DNA of 64,000 nucleotides from Stenotrophomonas rhizophila (GTDB lineage: Bacteria; Pseudomonadota; Gammaproteobacteria; Xanthomonadales; Xanthomonadaceae): the NCBI RefSeq assembly GCF_000661955.1, contig NZ_CP007597.1:4301228-4365227 (forward strand), read 5' to 3'. Below, in pieces: positions 17,116 through 24,676 of the stretch (position 1 is the first letter of the stretch; each line of letters starts with the position of its first letter). The notes beneath the pieces are model-generated. The model did not search any database and had not been told where the DNA came from. It was given only the letters and a program-made list of their open reading frames with translations. A program made the position numbers and the translations under genes.

Positions 17116-18006
17116 TCAGATCTGGTTGGCGTCCAGGAACGCCCGGATCTTCGGCACCAGCACCTCGTGCTTGTCTTCCAGCACGTAATGCCCGGCATCC
17201 TCGAAGGCATGCACCTGGGCCTGCGGCAGCGCGGCCTGGAAGCCGGCCAGGAAGTGGTGGTCGAACACGAAGTCACGCAGGCCCCAGCCGATGAAGGCCG
17301 GGCGGTCGGCGAACGACGGCAGCGCCTCACCGGCGCGCGCCAGCAGCGACCAGGCCTTGTCGGCCGGCGTCAGCGGGATGTCCTGCATGAAGCGGATGGT
17401 GCTGATGCGGTTGGCGTAGCTGTTGTACGGCGACACGTAAGCCCGGCGCACGTCGGCCGGCATCCTGCGCTCCACGCCCAGCCACGAGGCGCCGGAGGAA
17501 AACGCGTTGAACGTGCGGATGATCCACTCGCCCACCTTCCAGTGCCGGCCCAGCGCGATCTGCCACGGCATCTTCTTGGCCGCCGGCATCGGGAACGCCG
17601 CGGTGTTGAGCACCACCAGCCGTTTCACCTGCGCATGGTGCGACAGCGCCCAGCCGAAGCCGATCATGCCGCCCCAGTCGTGCACGGCCAGGGTGACCGG
17701 GCCGGTGATGCCCAAGTGCCGAAGCAGCGCGTCCAGGTCGTCCACGCGCGACTGCAGCGTGTAGTCGTAATGCGCGTCATCGGGCTTGTCCGACAGGCCC
17801 ATGCCGATGTGGTCGGGCACGATGCAGCGGTATGTATCCGACAGCCCGGCCACCAGCGTGCGCCAGTAATAGCTCCACGACGGGTTGCCATGGACCATCA
17901 CCACCACCTCGCCGTCGCGCGGGCCTTCGTCGAGGTAATTCATCGACAGGCCGGGGCGGACCTCGAAACGCTGCGGGTGGGCGGGGTAACCGGGAAGCTG
18001 GGGCAT
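17116..18006 (-). CDS. oleB: OleB, beta-lactone decarboxylase
   Basis: An alpha/beta hydrolase of the haloalkane-dehalogenase type. OleB removes CO2 from the beta-lactone made by OleC to give the final cis-olefin. The oxyanion block is VHGNPSWSYYWR at residues 38-49, the nucleophile is Asp110 in AVHDWGGMIGF, and the histidine is in EDAGHYVLED near residue 275. The 296-residue length fits. The open frame starts at 18054, but MPQLPGYPAHPQRFEVRPGL is the conserved N-terminus, and the ATG at 18006 has AGGTG upstream. A terminator-like hairpin lies between this gene and oleA. Confidence 0.92.
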   Translation of the reverse strand: MPQLPGYPAHPQRFEVRPGLSMNYLDEGPRDGEVVVMVHGNPSWSYYWRTLVAGLSDTYRCIVPDHIGMGLSDKPDDAHYDYTLQSRVDDLDALLRHLGITGPVTLAVHDWGGMIGFGWALSHHAQVKRLVVLNTAAFPMPAAKKMPWQIALGRHWKVGEWIIRTFNAFSSGASWLGVERRMPADVRRAYVSPYNSYANRISTIRFMQDIPLTPADKAWSLLARAGEALPSFADRPAFIGWGLRDFVFDHHFLAGFQAALPQAQVHAFEDAGHYVLEDKHEVLVPKIRAFLDANQI

Positions 18007-18019
18007 GCAATCGCACCTG

Positions 18020-18046
18020 TAAAAAGGGCCGGTAGTACCGGCCCTT
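18020..18046 (-). terminator. Terminator-like hairpin between oleA and oleB
   Basis: On the minus strand an 11-pair perfect stem AAGGGCCGGTA/TACCGGCCCTT with a one-base centre runs into a further TTT, so the 3' side ends in five T. It is 22 bases after the oleA stop and 14 bases before the oleB start. It should stop or attenuate transcription from oleA into oleB. Confidence 0.78.
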
Positions 18047-18067
18047 GGAATCAACGCAGCGGTCTGC

Positions 18068-19084
18068 TTACCAGACCACTTCGGCCATCGAGCAGTTCAG
18101 GCCCGAACCGATGCCCAGCAGCGCGATGCGGTCGCCCTTCTTCAGGCGGCCCAGCTCCTTGAGCTTGCTCAGCACGATCGGCACCGAGGCCGGGCCGATG
18201 TTGCCGTGCTCGCCGAAGATGGTCATGACCTTCTTCGGGTCGATGCCGAAGTTCTTGATGAACGCGGCGGTGTGCGGCTGGCTGACCTGGTGGATGACGA
18301 ACTGGTCCAGTTCGTCCACCGCCCAGCCCAGCGCTTCGCGCGCGGCGACGAAGGTCTTCTGCGCCAGCTTGATGCCTTCGATCAGCAGCATGCGGGTGTC
18401 GGTGACCATGCGGTCCAGGTTGCCGCGGCACAGCTGGTTCCACTCGGTGGCCGAGCGGGTCACGCCACCGCGGTAACGCGGGGCATCGGGCACCAGCTCG
18501 GTACGCGCCATCACCATGGCAGCGGCACCGCAGCCCAGGGTCAGGGCGGCCATCTCGTTGCGGAAGTCGTCGGCAGTCACGCCCGGCAGGGCCATGCGCT
18601 CGAGGGTCTTCTCGTAGACCAGGTTGGCGGTTTCGCCATCGACGATCAGGGCGTAGTCGATCTCACCGCGCTCAAGCATGCGCGCAGCGATGTCCATGCC
18701 GTTGATGAAGGCCAGGCAGGCATTGGCGACGTCGAAGGTCATGCATTCGTCGCCCACGCCCAGGTTGCCCGAGACGATGCTGGCCGTGGACGGCTCCAGG
18801 TAGTCGCGGCTGACCGAGGTGTTGACCAGCAGGCCGATCTTGTCGGCGCCGATGCCGGCGTCTTCCAGCGCCTTGCGGGCCGCCAGGGTGGCCGCGTCGG
18901 AGGCGAGCATGTCCGCGTCCCACAGGCGGCGGGCGTGGATGCCGGCGATGTCGCCGAGCACGTCGGTACGGATGCCCAGACGATCCAGCGTCGGCTGCAG
19001 ACGTTCGTTGATTTCCTTGGACGTCAGCGTGTGCGGCGCGTCGATGTGCGCCAGGCCGGCGATAGAGACATTCTTGAAGAGCAT
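18068..19084 (-). CDS. oleA: OleA, 2-alkyl-3-oxoalkanoate synthase
   Basis: A thiolase-superfamily enzyme related to FabH. OleA joins two fatty acyl-CoAs head to head by non-decarboxylative Claisen condensation, starting long-chain olefin synthesis. The catalytic cysteine is Cys123 in FDVANACLAFINGM, the histidine is in FVIHQVSQPHTAAF at about residue 265, and the asparagine is in GEHGNIGPASVP at about 293. The conserved glutamate region DYLEPSTAS follows VNTSVSR. The 338-residue length and ATG at 19084 match the family. It is the first ole gene; oleB follows after a terminator-like hairpin, and oleC-oleD after the YkgJ gene. Confidence 0.94.
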   Translation of the reverse strand: MLFKNVSIAGLAHIDAPHTLTSKEINERLQPTLDRLGIRTDVLGDIAGIHARRLWDADMLASDAATLAARKALEDAGIGADKIGLLVNTSVSRDYLEPSTASIVSGNLGVGDECMTFDVANACLAFINGMDIAARMLERGEIDYALIVDGETANLVYEKTLERMALPGVTADDFRNEMAALTLGCGAAAMVMARTELVPDAPRYRGGVTRSATEWNQLCRGNLDRMVTDTRMLLIEGIKLAQKTFVAAREALGWAVDELDQFVIHQVSQPHTAAFIKNFGIDPKKVMTIFGEHGNIGPASVPIVLSKLKELGRLKKGDRIALLGIGSGLNCSMAEVVW

Positions 19085-19198
19085 CAGTTAGCGCCAAGGC
19101 TCAGGCAAAGGGGGCGCTATTGTAAGCCGGCGCTGCCTTCACCGCACCTTTACGAATTCACGCCCGGGCGTATGGTGCGGCCGGGCGGCCTGAAGGGT

Positions 19199-19516
19199 TC
19201 AGCGCGGCGGGCACTGGAAGGCCAGAAAGCGCTGGCTGCCATCGGCCGGCTGGCCGGCGGCCTGGACCGCATTGGCCCCGGCGCTGGGGGCTTCGTTGCG
19301 TGCCAGGGTTTCCAGTTCTTCCTGCACGCGCAAGGGGTTGCGGTTGTAGAAGCCCACCTTGCTCTTGACCGTCACCACCACCTCGCCCTTGGTCTGGCAG
19401 CCGCTGGGCACCTGCCCGGCCGGCAGCACGCGCACGGTCTTGCCCACCGGTTCGATCGGCACCCAGGTGCAGGCGGTGGCGCTGAGGGTGAGCAGGGAAA
19501 TCAGAAGAACGCGCAT
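19199..19516 (-). CDS. DUF4156 lipoprotein
   Basis: A 105-residue lipoprotein. MRVLLISLLTLSATACTWVP has a lipobox ending ATAC, so the mature protein should start at a lipidated cysteine at residue 16. The body has KTVRVLPAGQVPSGCQTKGEVVVTVKSKVGF and RNEAPSAGANAVQAAG, a pattern shared with DUF4156 and RcsF-like small lipoproteins: two cysteines in the mature part (SGCQTKG and FQCPP) could form a disulfide. The start at 19516 is chosen because it places the signal sequence first and follows AGG. It is 173 bp downstream of the M16 peptidase gene on the same strand; function unknown. Confidence 0.82.
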   Translation of the reverse strand: MRVLLISLLTLSATACTWVPIEPVGKTVRVLPAGQVPSGCQTKGEVVVTVKSKVGFYNRNPLRVQEELETLARNEAPSAGANAVQAAGQPADGSQRFLAFQCPPR

Positions 19517-19626
19517 GTGGGAAACCTGGCTGGGCGACGAGAAAGGAGTGTGCGGGAAACGGCTGAATCGGGGGTGATGGGGTGCCGGGCGGTGGCCCGG
19601 CCCCCCATCGGGTGGCGTTGTCGAGG

Positions 19627-19693
19627 GTGCCGGCCTGGGGCCGGCATTACCTTGGGTTGGGATCGCGTGGAGCCGGCCAGCGGCCGGCACTAC
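19627..19693 (-). repeat. GTAG palindrome overlapping the M16 stop codon, plus GTAA variant
   Basis: On the minus strand, 19693-19671 reads GTAGTGCCGGCC-GCT-GGCCGGCT. Its TAG is the stop codon of the M16 peptidase gene. A second copy at 19650-19627 begins GTAATGCCGGCC and has the same stem. Together they fill the 173-bp gap before the DUF4156 gene. Confidence 0.82.
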
Positions 19694-22557
19694 CGGGCGG
19701 CGGGGGTGGCGGCCGGAGCCGTTTCCTTGCCGTCGGCGTCGATCACGTGGACCTCGCCGATGTTCAGCGCGCGCACTTCCTTCTCGGTCTGCTTGAGGTC
19801 GCCCACCACCACCCAGGTGAGGGTGTTGGGGTCCAGCGTGGCCGCGGCCTGCTGCACCTGCGCCGGGGTCATCGCCTCGATCTCGGCCTTGCGCTTGAAC
19901 ACATAGTCGTCCGGGCGCTGGTAACGCACGATGCCGCTGATGGTCCCCAGCACCGCGCTGGCGGTCTCATACGCACCGGGCAGGCTGAGCGTCTGGATGT
20001 TGCGGATGCGCGCCACTTCGGCGGCGGTGGCCGGCTTGGCACCGCTGGCGAAGTCGCGGATGTCCTTCTGCAGTTCCTGCATCGACTCGGCGGTCTTGTC
20101 GATCTGCACCGGGGCACGGGCGCCCCACGGACGCTGGCCCAGCGTGGACGGGGCGCTGCTGCCGGCGCCGTAGGACCAGTGCTTCTCCTCGCGCAGGTTC
20201 ATGTTCAGGCGCGAGGTGAAGTCGCCGCCCAGCACGCCGTTGGCGATGTCGAAGCGGGTGCTGCCCGGGTCCATCGCCGAGGGCACCAGCTGGCTGGCAA
20301 ACAGGTTGGCCTGCACCGCGCCGGGCTGGTCGATCAGGTACACGCGGGCATGGGTGGGACGGGCCACGTCGGCCGGTGCCTTGACCTGCGGCGCGGTGCC
20401 GGTGCTCTTCCAGTCGCCGAACTGGCGCTCCAGCAGCGGCACGATGTCCTTCAGGGTGGTGTCACCCACCACGATCAGGGTGCCCTGTTCGGGGCGCAGC
20501 GCGTCACGGTGGAAGCTGACCAGGTCGTCGCGGGTCAGCGACTGGATGTCCGCCTCGTTGCCGCTGCCGGTGAACGGAATGGCATACGGATGCCCGGCGC
20601 CGTAGAGCAGGGTGGGCATGACCCGCATCGCGGCCGCGCTGGGGTTGACCTTTTCCTGCTGGATGCCGGCGATCCAGGTCGCCTTGACCCGGTCGATCTC
20701 GCCCTGCTCGAAGCGCGGCTGGCGCAGCATGTCCGCGTACAGCGCCAGCGACGGCGCCAGGTTTTCCTTCAAGGCCGACAGGTAGACGCTGGCACTGTCC
20801 AGCGATGCCGAGGCGCCCAGGGTGGCACCCAGTGCGTCGGCGGCGTTGGCGAAGGGCAGCGCGCCGAGCTTGCCGGCGCCTTCACCCATCAGGTCCATGG
20901 TGAAGTTGGCGGTGCCCTGCTTGCGGCCCTGGTCGGCGGTGAAGCCACCGGGGAACTCATAGCTGAACTGCACCACCGGGATGTCGTGGCGCTCGGCCAG
21001 GATCACCTTGGTGCCGTTCTTCAACGTGGCGCGGTGCAGCTGCGGGAACTTCAGTTCCGGGAAGGTCTTGGTCTGCGGTACGCCGGTGCTGCGGTCGACC
21101 TGCTTGGGCAGGGTGGTGTACTTGGCATCCACGGCCGGCACGGTGAACGGCTTGGGCGACTGCGACGGCAGTTCGGCCAGCGCAACGCGCGCGCCCGGTT
21201 CCACCACGATGGTGTGGTCGCCCACGCCCAGCCACTTGGCGCCTACCGCACGCACGTCGGCGGCGCTGGCCGCGTCGATGTTGGCCAGCGATCGGCGGAA
21301 GCAGCCCGGGTCGCCTTCGAACACGGTGCACTCGGCCAGCGCGTCGGCCTTGCCGCCGAACCCGCCGATGCGCTCGATGCCGCGGATGAAGCCGGCACGG
21401 AACGCGGTCTTGCCGCGGCTCAGTTCGTCGGCGGTGGGACCGTCCTTGGCCAGGCGCTTGATCTCTTCATCGATGATCGCCTCCACCTTGGCCGGGTCCA
21501 CGCCCTGCTTGACCGTGGCCATCACCACGAAGTTGGAGCCCAGCTGCGAGCTGTAGGCGCCGGCGCTGATGTTGTCCACCAGCTTGTCCTGGTGCAGCAG
21601 GCGCTGGTCCAGGCGCGAGGACTTGGCCCCGCCCAGCACCTGGGCAAACAGCTGCAGCTGGTCGATGTCGGTGGTGCCGACCTGGGCCACGTTCCAGGCG
21701 CGGTAGATGCGCGCCTGCGGCACCTTGTCGGTCATCACCTCGCGGGTGCTCTTCTCGCGCTGGGCCACGTCCACCTTGGGCTGGGCCATGGTCGGGCCGG
21801 CCGGGATGTCACCGAAGTAGCGGGCGACCTTTTCCTTGGCGGTCGCCACGTCGATGTCGCCGGCCAGCACCAGCACCGCGTTGTTGGGGCCGTACCAGGT
21901 GCGGAACCAGGTTTTGACGTCATCCAGCGACGCGGCGTTGAGATCGTTCATCGAACCGATCACGCCGTGGTGGTACGGGTGGCCCTCCGGGTACATGGCG
22001 CGGGTCAGCTTGTCCCACACCTGCCCATAGGGCTGGTTCTCGCCCTGGCGCTTCTCGTTCTGGACCACGCCGCGCTGTTCGTCGAGCGCGGCCTGGTCGA
22101 TCGCGCCAACCAGGTGGCCCATGCGGTCGGACTCCATCCACAGCGCCATGTCCAGCGCGGTGGTGGGCACGTTCTCGAAGTAGTTGGTGCGGTCGGTATT
22201 GGTGGTGCCGTTCTGGCCGGTCACGCCGACCTGCTTGAAGGGTTCGAAATATTCGCCGTCGTGGTTTTCGCTGCCCTGGAACATCAGGTGTTCGAACAGG
22301 TGCGCAAAGCCGGTGCGACCGGCCGGTTCGTCCTTGCTGCCCACGTGGTACCAGACGTTGACCGCCACGATCGGCGCCTTGCGGTCGGTGTGCACCACCA
22401 CGCGCAGGCCATTGGGAAGGGTGAACTGCTCGAACGGAATGTCGACCTTGGCCGGCGTGGCGGGCTTGGCCAGCGCAGGGGCCGGCACGACGCTGCCCAG
22501 GGCGGCGGAGAGCGCTACAGCCAGCAGCGCGGCACGCGGGCGAAATTGGACGGTCAT
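19690..22557 (-). CDS. M16 zinc metallopeptidase, double-domain, exported
   Basis: A 955-residue pitrilysin-family peptidase with a signal peptide (AALLAVALSAALGSVVPAPALA, cleavage near residue 30), so it acts in the periplasm. The inverted zinc motif HXXEH is HLFEH in GFAHLFEHLMFQGS at about residues 85-89, with the second metal ligand glutamate in the downstream ALDEQRGVVQNEKR block. The second half is another M16 unit (TLKNGTKVILAERHDIPVVQFSYEFPGG...) with no HXXEH, as in most two-domain members where it only shapes the chamber. Related proteins pair with or contain inactive partners. Start at 22557 with AAGGAA nine bases upstream. A GTAG repeat provides the stop codon. Confidence 0.93.
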   Translation of the reverse strand: MTVQFRPRAALLAVALSAALGSVVPAPALAKPATPAKVDIPFEQFTLPNGLRVVVHTDRKAPIVAVNVWYHVGSKDEPAGRTGFAHLFEHLMFQGSENHDGEYFEPFKQVGVTGQNGTTNTDRTNYFENVPTTALDMALWMESDRMGHLVGAIDQAALDEQRGVVQNEKRQGENQPYGQVWDKLTRAMYPEGHPYHHGVIGSMNDLNAASLDDVKTWFRTWYGPNNAVLVLAGDIDVATAKEKVARYFGDIPAGPTMAQPKVDVAQREKSTREVMTDKVPQARIYRAWNVAQVGTTDIDQLQLFAQVLGGAKSSRLDQRLLHQDKLVDNISAGAYSSQLGSNFVVMATVKQGVDPAKVEAIIDEEIKRLAKDGPTADELSRGKTAFRAGFIRGIERIGGFGGKADALAECTVFEGDPGCFRRSLANIDAASAADVRAVGAKWLGVGDHTIVVEPGARVALAELPSQSPKPFTVPAVDAKYTTLPKQVDRSTGVPQTKTFPELKFPQLHRATLKNGTKVILAERHDIPVVQFSYEFPGGFTADQGRKQGTANFTMDLMGEGAGKLGALPFANAADALGATLGASASLDSASVYLSALKENLAPSLALYADMLRQPRFEQGEIDRVKATWIAGIQQEKVNPSAAAMRVMPTLLYGAGHPYAIPFTGSGNEADIQSLTRDDLVSFHRDALRPEQGTLIVVGDTTLKDIVPLLERQFGDWKSTGTAPQVKAPADVARPTHARVYLIDQPGAVQANLFASQLVPSAMDPGSTRFDIANGVLGGDFTSRLNMNLREEKHWSYGAGSSAPSTLGQRPWGARAPVQIDKTAESMQELQKDIRDFASGAKPATAAEVARIRNIQTLSLPGAYETASAVLGTISGIVRYQRPDDYVFKRKAEIEAMTPAQVQQAAATLDPNTLTWVVVGDLKQTEKEVRALNIGEVHVIDADGKETAPAATPAAR

Positions 22558-22735
22558 TCCGGTTCCTTGGTCATGAAAGTGAAGGCCGATCCTAGCGCGT
22601 GACGGGCGCCTGCGGCATCGGCCAACAGTCACTGCGGGTCCCGTGGGTGTTTTCGGGGTTGAAGGCCAGGGCAGCGGTCAGCTCGGCCCTGCCTGAACGC
22701 CTGGGCGCGGACACCTGCGCACCGCCATCGGACAG

Positions 22736-22754
22736 GTGTCCGGACAGCGGACAC
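22736..22754. promoter_or_regulatory. Inverted repeat upstream of a sigma-54-like promoter
   Basis: GTGTCCG-GACAG-CGGACAC: seven-base perfect arms with five bases between. The nested sequence TGTCCGGACA is itself palindromic, and a further GGACACC lies at 22709. It is 44 bp upstream of a sigma-54-like promoter and reads as an activator or operator site. No assigned factor. Confidence 0.55.
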
Positions 22755-22797
22755 TCCGTCAGTGGCGAAAAATCCTTACGAATCAACGAGAAAAAGT

Positions 22798-22813
22798 TGG
22801 CACGGCACCTGCT
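22798..22813 (+). promoter_or_regulatory. Candidate sigma-54 promoter for the VRP-repeat protein
   Basis: TGGCACGGCACCTGCT has the -24 GG and -12 GC elements ten bases apart, as in TGGCAC-N5-TTGCW, with one departure (C for T at the -12 box). It points to the secreted protein gene starting 149 bp downstream. The 404-bp gap 22558-22961 has no gene; this and the nearby inverted repeat are its visible content. Confidence 0.45.
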
Positions 22814-22961
22814 TGGTACTGGCTGTGGCAAAGGCAGGAACAGATCCAACATGACTGCCCGCTGAACCGAAACGAAAAAGTTGAAATTGTTCTTGCATGC
22901 CCCGAATCGGTGTACTACCTTACTACCACACCACTGCCCACCAACACTAAACAGGCCCGCC

Positions 22962-23429
22962 ATGAACACCAAGACCCTCGCCATTGCCATCGCCCTCGCC
23001 GCCGGCGCCGCGTTTGCTTCGAACGTGCAGGCCGCCACCATCACCACCCTGGACACCGTGCAGGTGCGTCCGTCGGCCGACCAGATCGCCCAGGCCGAGA
23101 TCGAGCGCACCAGCGCCATTCCGACCCTGGCCCTGGTGGAAGTCCGCCCGGGCGCCGGCCTGATCGCCGACTACCGCGCCGAGCTGGCCGGCAGCCGCCG
23201 CGTGACCACGCTGGCCGCCGTCGAAGTCCGTCCGACCGCCGAGCAGTACCAGGCGCTGGCGGCCGAGCAGGTGACCCACCGCGATTACGTGGCCACGCTG
23301 GCCGCCGCTGCCACCGCCGTGGCCCGCGACGTGATCGTCAATCTGCCGGCCCTGCAGGTGCGCCCGTCGTCTGCCGATCTGCAGGCCCTGGCGCTGGAAA
23401 CCGCTGCCCAGGTGCTGGTCCGTCCGTAA
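22962..23429 (+). CDS. Small secreted protein with four VRP repeats
   Basis: I recognise no family. The 155-residue protein has a signal peptide (TLAIAIALAAGAAFASNVQA, cleavage after VQA near residue 24). The mature part is built of four units of about 30-40 residues, each with a strand-like motif followed by helix: TLDTVQVRPSADQ, TLALVEVRPGAGL, TLAAVEVRPTAEQ, and NLPALQVRPSSAD; the last residues VLVRP look like a fifth partial unit. The interval between them is alanine-rich helix. No cysteines are present. The ATG at 22962 is preceded by a weak site, and the long 5' region has a sigma-54-like promoter. It is divergent from the M16 peptidase and followed by trmL 43 bp on. Function unknown; a repeat-based binding role is only a guess. 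Confidence 0.8.
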   Translation: MNTKTLAIAIALAAGAAFASNVQAATITTLDTVQVRPSADQIAQAEIERTSAIPTLALVEVRPGAGLIADYRAELAGSRRVTTLAAVEVRPTAEQYQALAAEQVTHRDYVATLAAAATAVARDVIVNLPALQVRPSSADLQALALETAAQVLVRP

Positions 23430-23431
23430 TC

Positions 23432-23457
23432 GGTTGCTGCGGTAACACGCAGCAGCC
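23432..23457 (+). terminator. Hairpin between the VRP protein and trmL
   Basis: Arms GGTTGCTGCG and CGCAGCAGCC pair at nine of ten positions with a GTAACA loop. It starts two bases after the stop of the VRP protein gene. No T-run follows, so the role is uncertain. Confidence 0.45.
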
Positions 23458-23472
23458 GCGTAAACTGCGGCC

Positions 23473-23949
23473 ATGACCGCGCCCACGTTCCACGTCATCC
23501 TGTTCCAACCCGAAATTCCGCCGAACACCGGCAATGTGATCCGCCTCTGCGCCAACACCGGCGCGCGGCTGCACCTGATCGAGCCGCTCGGTTTCGACCT
23601 GAGCGACAAGCAGCTCAAGCGCGCCGGCCTGGACTATCACGAATACGCTCGACTGCAGGTCCATCCCGACCTGGACACCGCCCTGCAGGCCATTGCACCC
23701 AAGCGTCTGTTTGCCCTGAGTACCCGCGGCAGCGTGCGTTACGACACCCCGCAGTTCGACGATGGCGATGCCTTCCTGTTCGGCCCGGAAACCCGCGGCC
23801 TGCCCCAGGACCTGCTCGACGCGCTCCCCGATGGCCGGCGCCTGCGCCTGCCAATGCAGCCGGACAACCGCAGCCTCAATCTGTCCAACACGGTCGCCGT
23901 GGTGATGTACGAGGCTTGGCGGCAGCGCGGGTTTGCCGGCGGGGTGTAG
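23473..23949 (+). CDS. trmL: tRNA (cytidine(34)-2'-O)-methyltransferase TrmL
   Basis: A SPOUT-class methyltransferase of 158 residues that methylates the wobble 2'-O of tRNA-Leu in E. coli. The N-terminal PEIPPNTGNVIRLCANTG and the C-terminal knot blocks LFGPETRGLP and RSLNLSNTVAVVMYEAWRQ are characteristic; the N-rich NLSN segment binds AdoMet. The ATG at 23473 gives the family length. The gene is on the plus strand, 43 bp after the secreted VRP protein. It is convergent with the exported protein at 24130-24594. Of the 180-bp gap between them nothing more was identified than a G/C-rich imperfect inverted repeat around 24010-24060. Confidence 0.95.
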   Translation: MTAPTFHVILFQPEIPPNTGNVIRLCANTGARLHLIEPLGFDLSDKQLKRAGLDYHEYARLQVHPDLDTALQAIAPKRLFALSTRGSVRYDTPQFDDGDAFLFGPETRGLPQDLLDALPDGRRLRLPMQPDNRSLNLSNTVAVVMYEAWRQRGFAGGV

Positions 23950-24129
23950 TTCGCGTTTGTGCGGCGCACCGGTACCCTGCGCTCCTCGGTCCGTCGGGGG
24001 GACGGCGCGGAACCGGCGGCGCTCATTCGCTCCGCCGGTTCCGCGGTGCTCGGCTCGCTTCCAAGCGAGCCCGACAGCCGCACATTGGATGCCTTCTGCC
24101 TGGATCAATCAGGGGCGGGCACCATCGCC

Positions 24130-24594
24130 TCACCCAGAGTGTGTGAGCTTGCCCAGGGAAGAAAACTCCAGACCATCAATATCAGCATGTGCACCGCACA
24201 TGCCCAAGCCAGTAGCAGTGGGATCAATGCCGCCGGATGAGACTCTCAGCGCATCCACATGTTTCTCGATAGCCACGACGCCTAGTTCGGACTCATAAAT
24301 CAGCTTTCCGGCTACTGGCTTCATATGCAGCACAAATGTGCAGACATGCTGCATCGACTGGGTACTATGCAGCTCAACCCTGTATCCCTTTGATTCTTCG
24401 ACGATCGACAGGCCGTCCCTGAAGTCGTCGCGGCAACTACGTCCGGTGCGCGGTTCAGTGCAGAGATCGCTCGGCTGCGAGTACTGGCCTGTCCATGCCT
24501 CCCCGTCCCGGTTGCCTGCCAACGCCGCCTGCAGCGCGCAGGCGTGGAAGACCAACGAGAACCACACCAGCGTCTTTGCAAGATTGTTTTTCAT
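24130..24594 (-). CDS. Small exported protein, unrecognised
   Basis: A 154-residue protein with a signal peptide (residues 1-26, VWFSLVFHACALQAALA). The mature part is soluble and contains cysteines in DLCTEP, RSCRDDF, QHVCTFVL and LGMCGAH, an even number suggesting two disulfides. The family is not known to me. GC content and codon use are lower than in the neighbouring genes, with many less-favoured codons, so it may have been acquired. The ATG at 24594 follows GAGG. It is 82 bp downstream of a gene on neither strand: the acyl-CoA dehydrogenase ends at 24677 on the same strand, and the SMAG element lies between. Confidence 0.7.
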   Translation of the reverse strand: MKNNLAKTLVWFSLVFHACALQAALAGNRDGEAWTGQYSQPSDLCTEPRTGRSCRDDFRDGLSIVEESKGYRVELHSTQSMQHVCTFVLHMKPVAGKLIYESELGVVAIEKHVDALRVSSGGIDPTATGLGMCGAHADIDGLEFSSLGKLTHSG

Positions 24595-24644
24595 TCATCT
24601 AACCTCTCGTGCTGGGCGTTGCATGTTGCGCACCTTCCTGGGCC

Positions 24645-24668
24645 ATGCCGGCCAGCGGCCGGCACTAC
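24645..24668 (-). repeat. SMAG-like palindrome after gcdH
   Basis: On the minus strand GTAGTGCCGGCC-GCT-GGCCGGCAT, nearly identical to the copy at the M16 stop codon. It starts eight bases after the gcdH stop codon. Confidence 0.82.
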
Positions 24669-24676
24669 CGATCCGC

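Noticed and set aside
19582..22602. 1006-codon open frame antisense to the M16 gene
   Set aside because: A GC-driven shadow of the M16 peptidase; it is rich in Gly, Val, Arg and His with no signal or domain.
22898..22961. Upstream extension of the VRP protein to 22881
   Set aside because: The longer frame has a non-hydrophobic N-terminus; the signal peptide starts properly at 22962.
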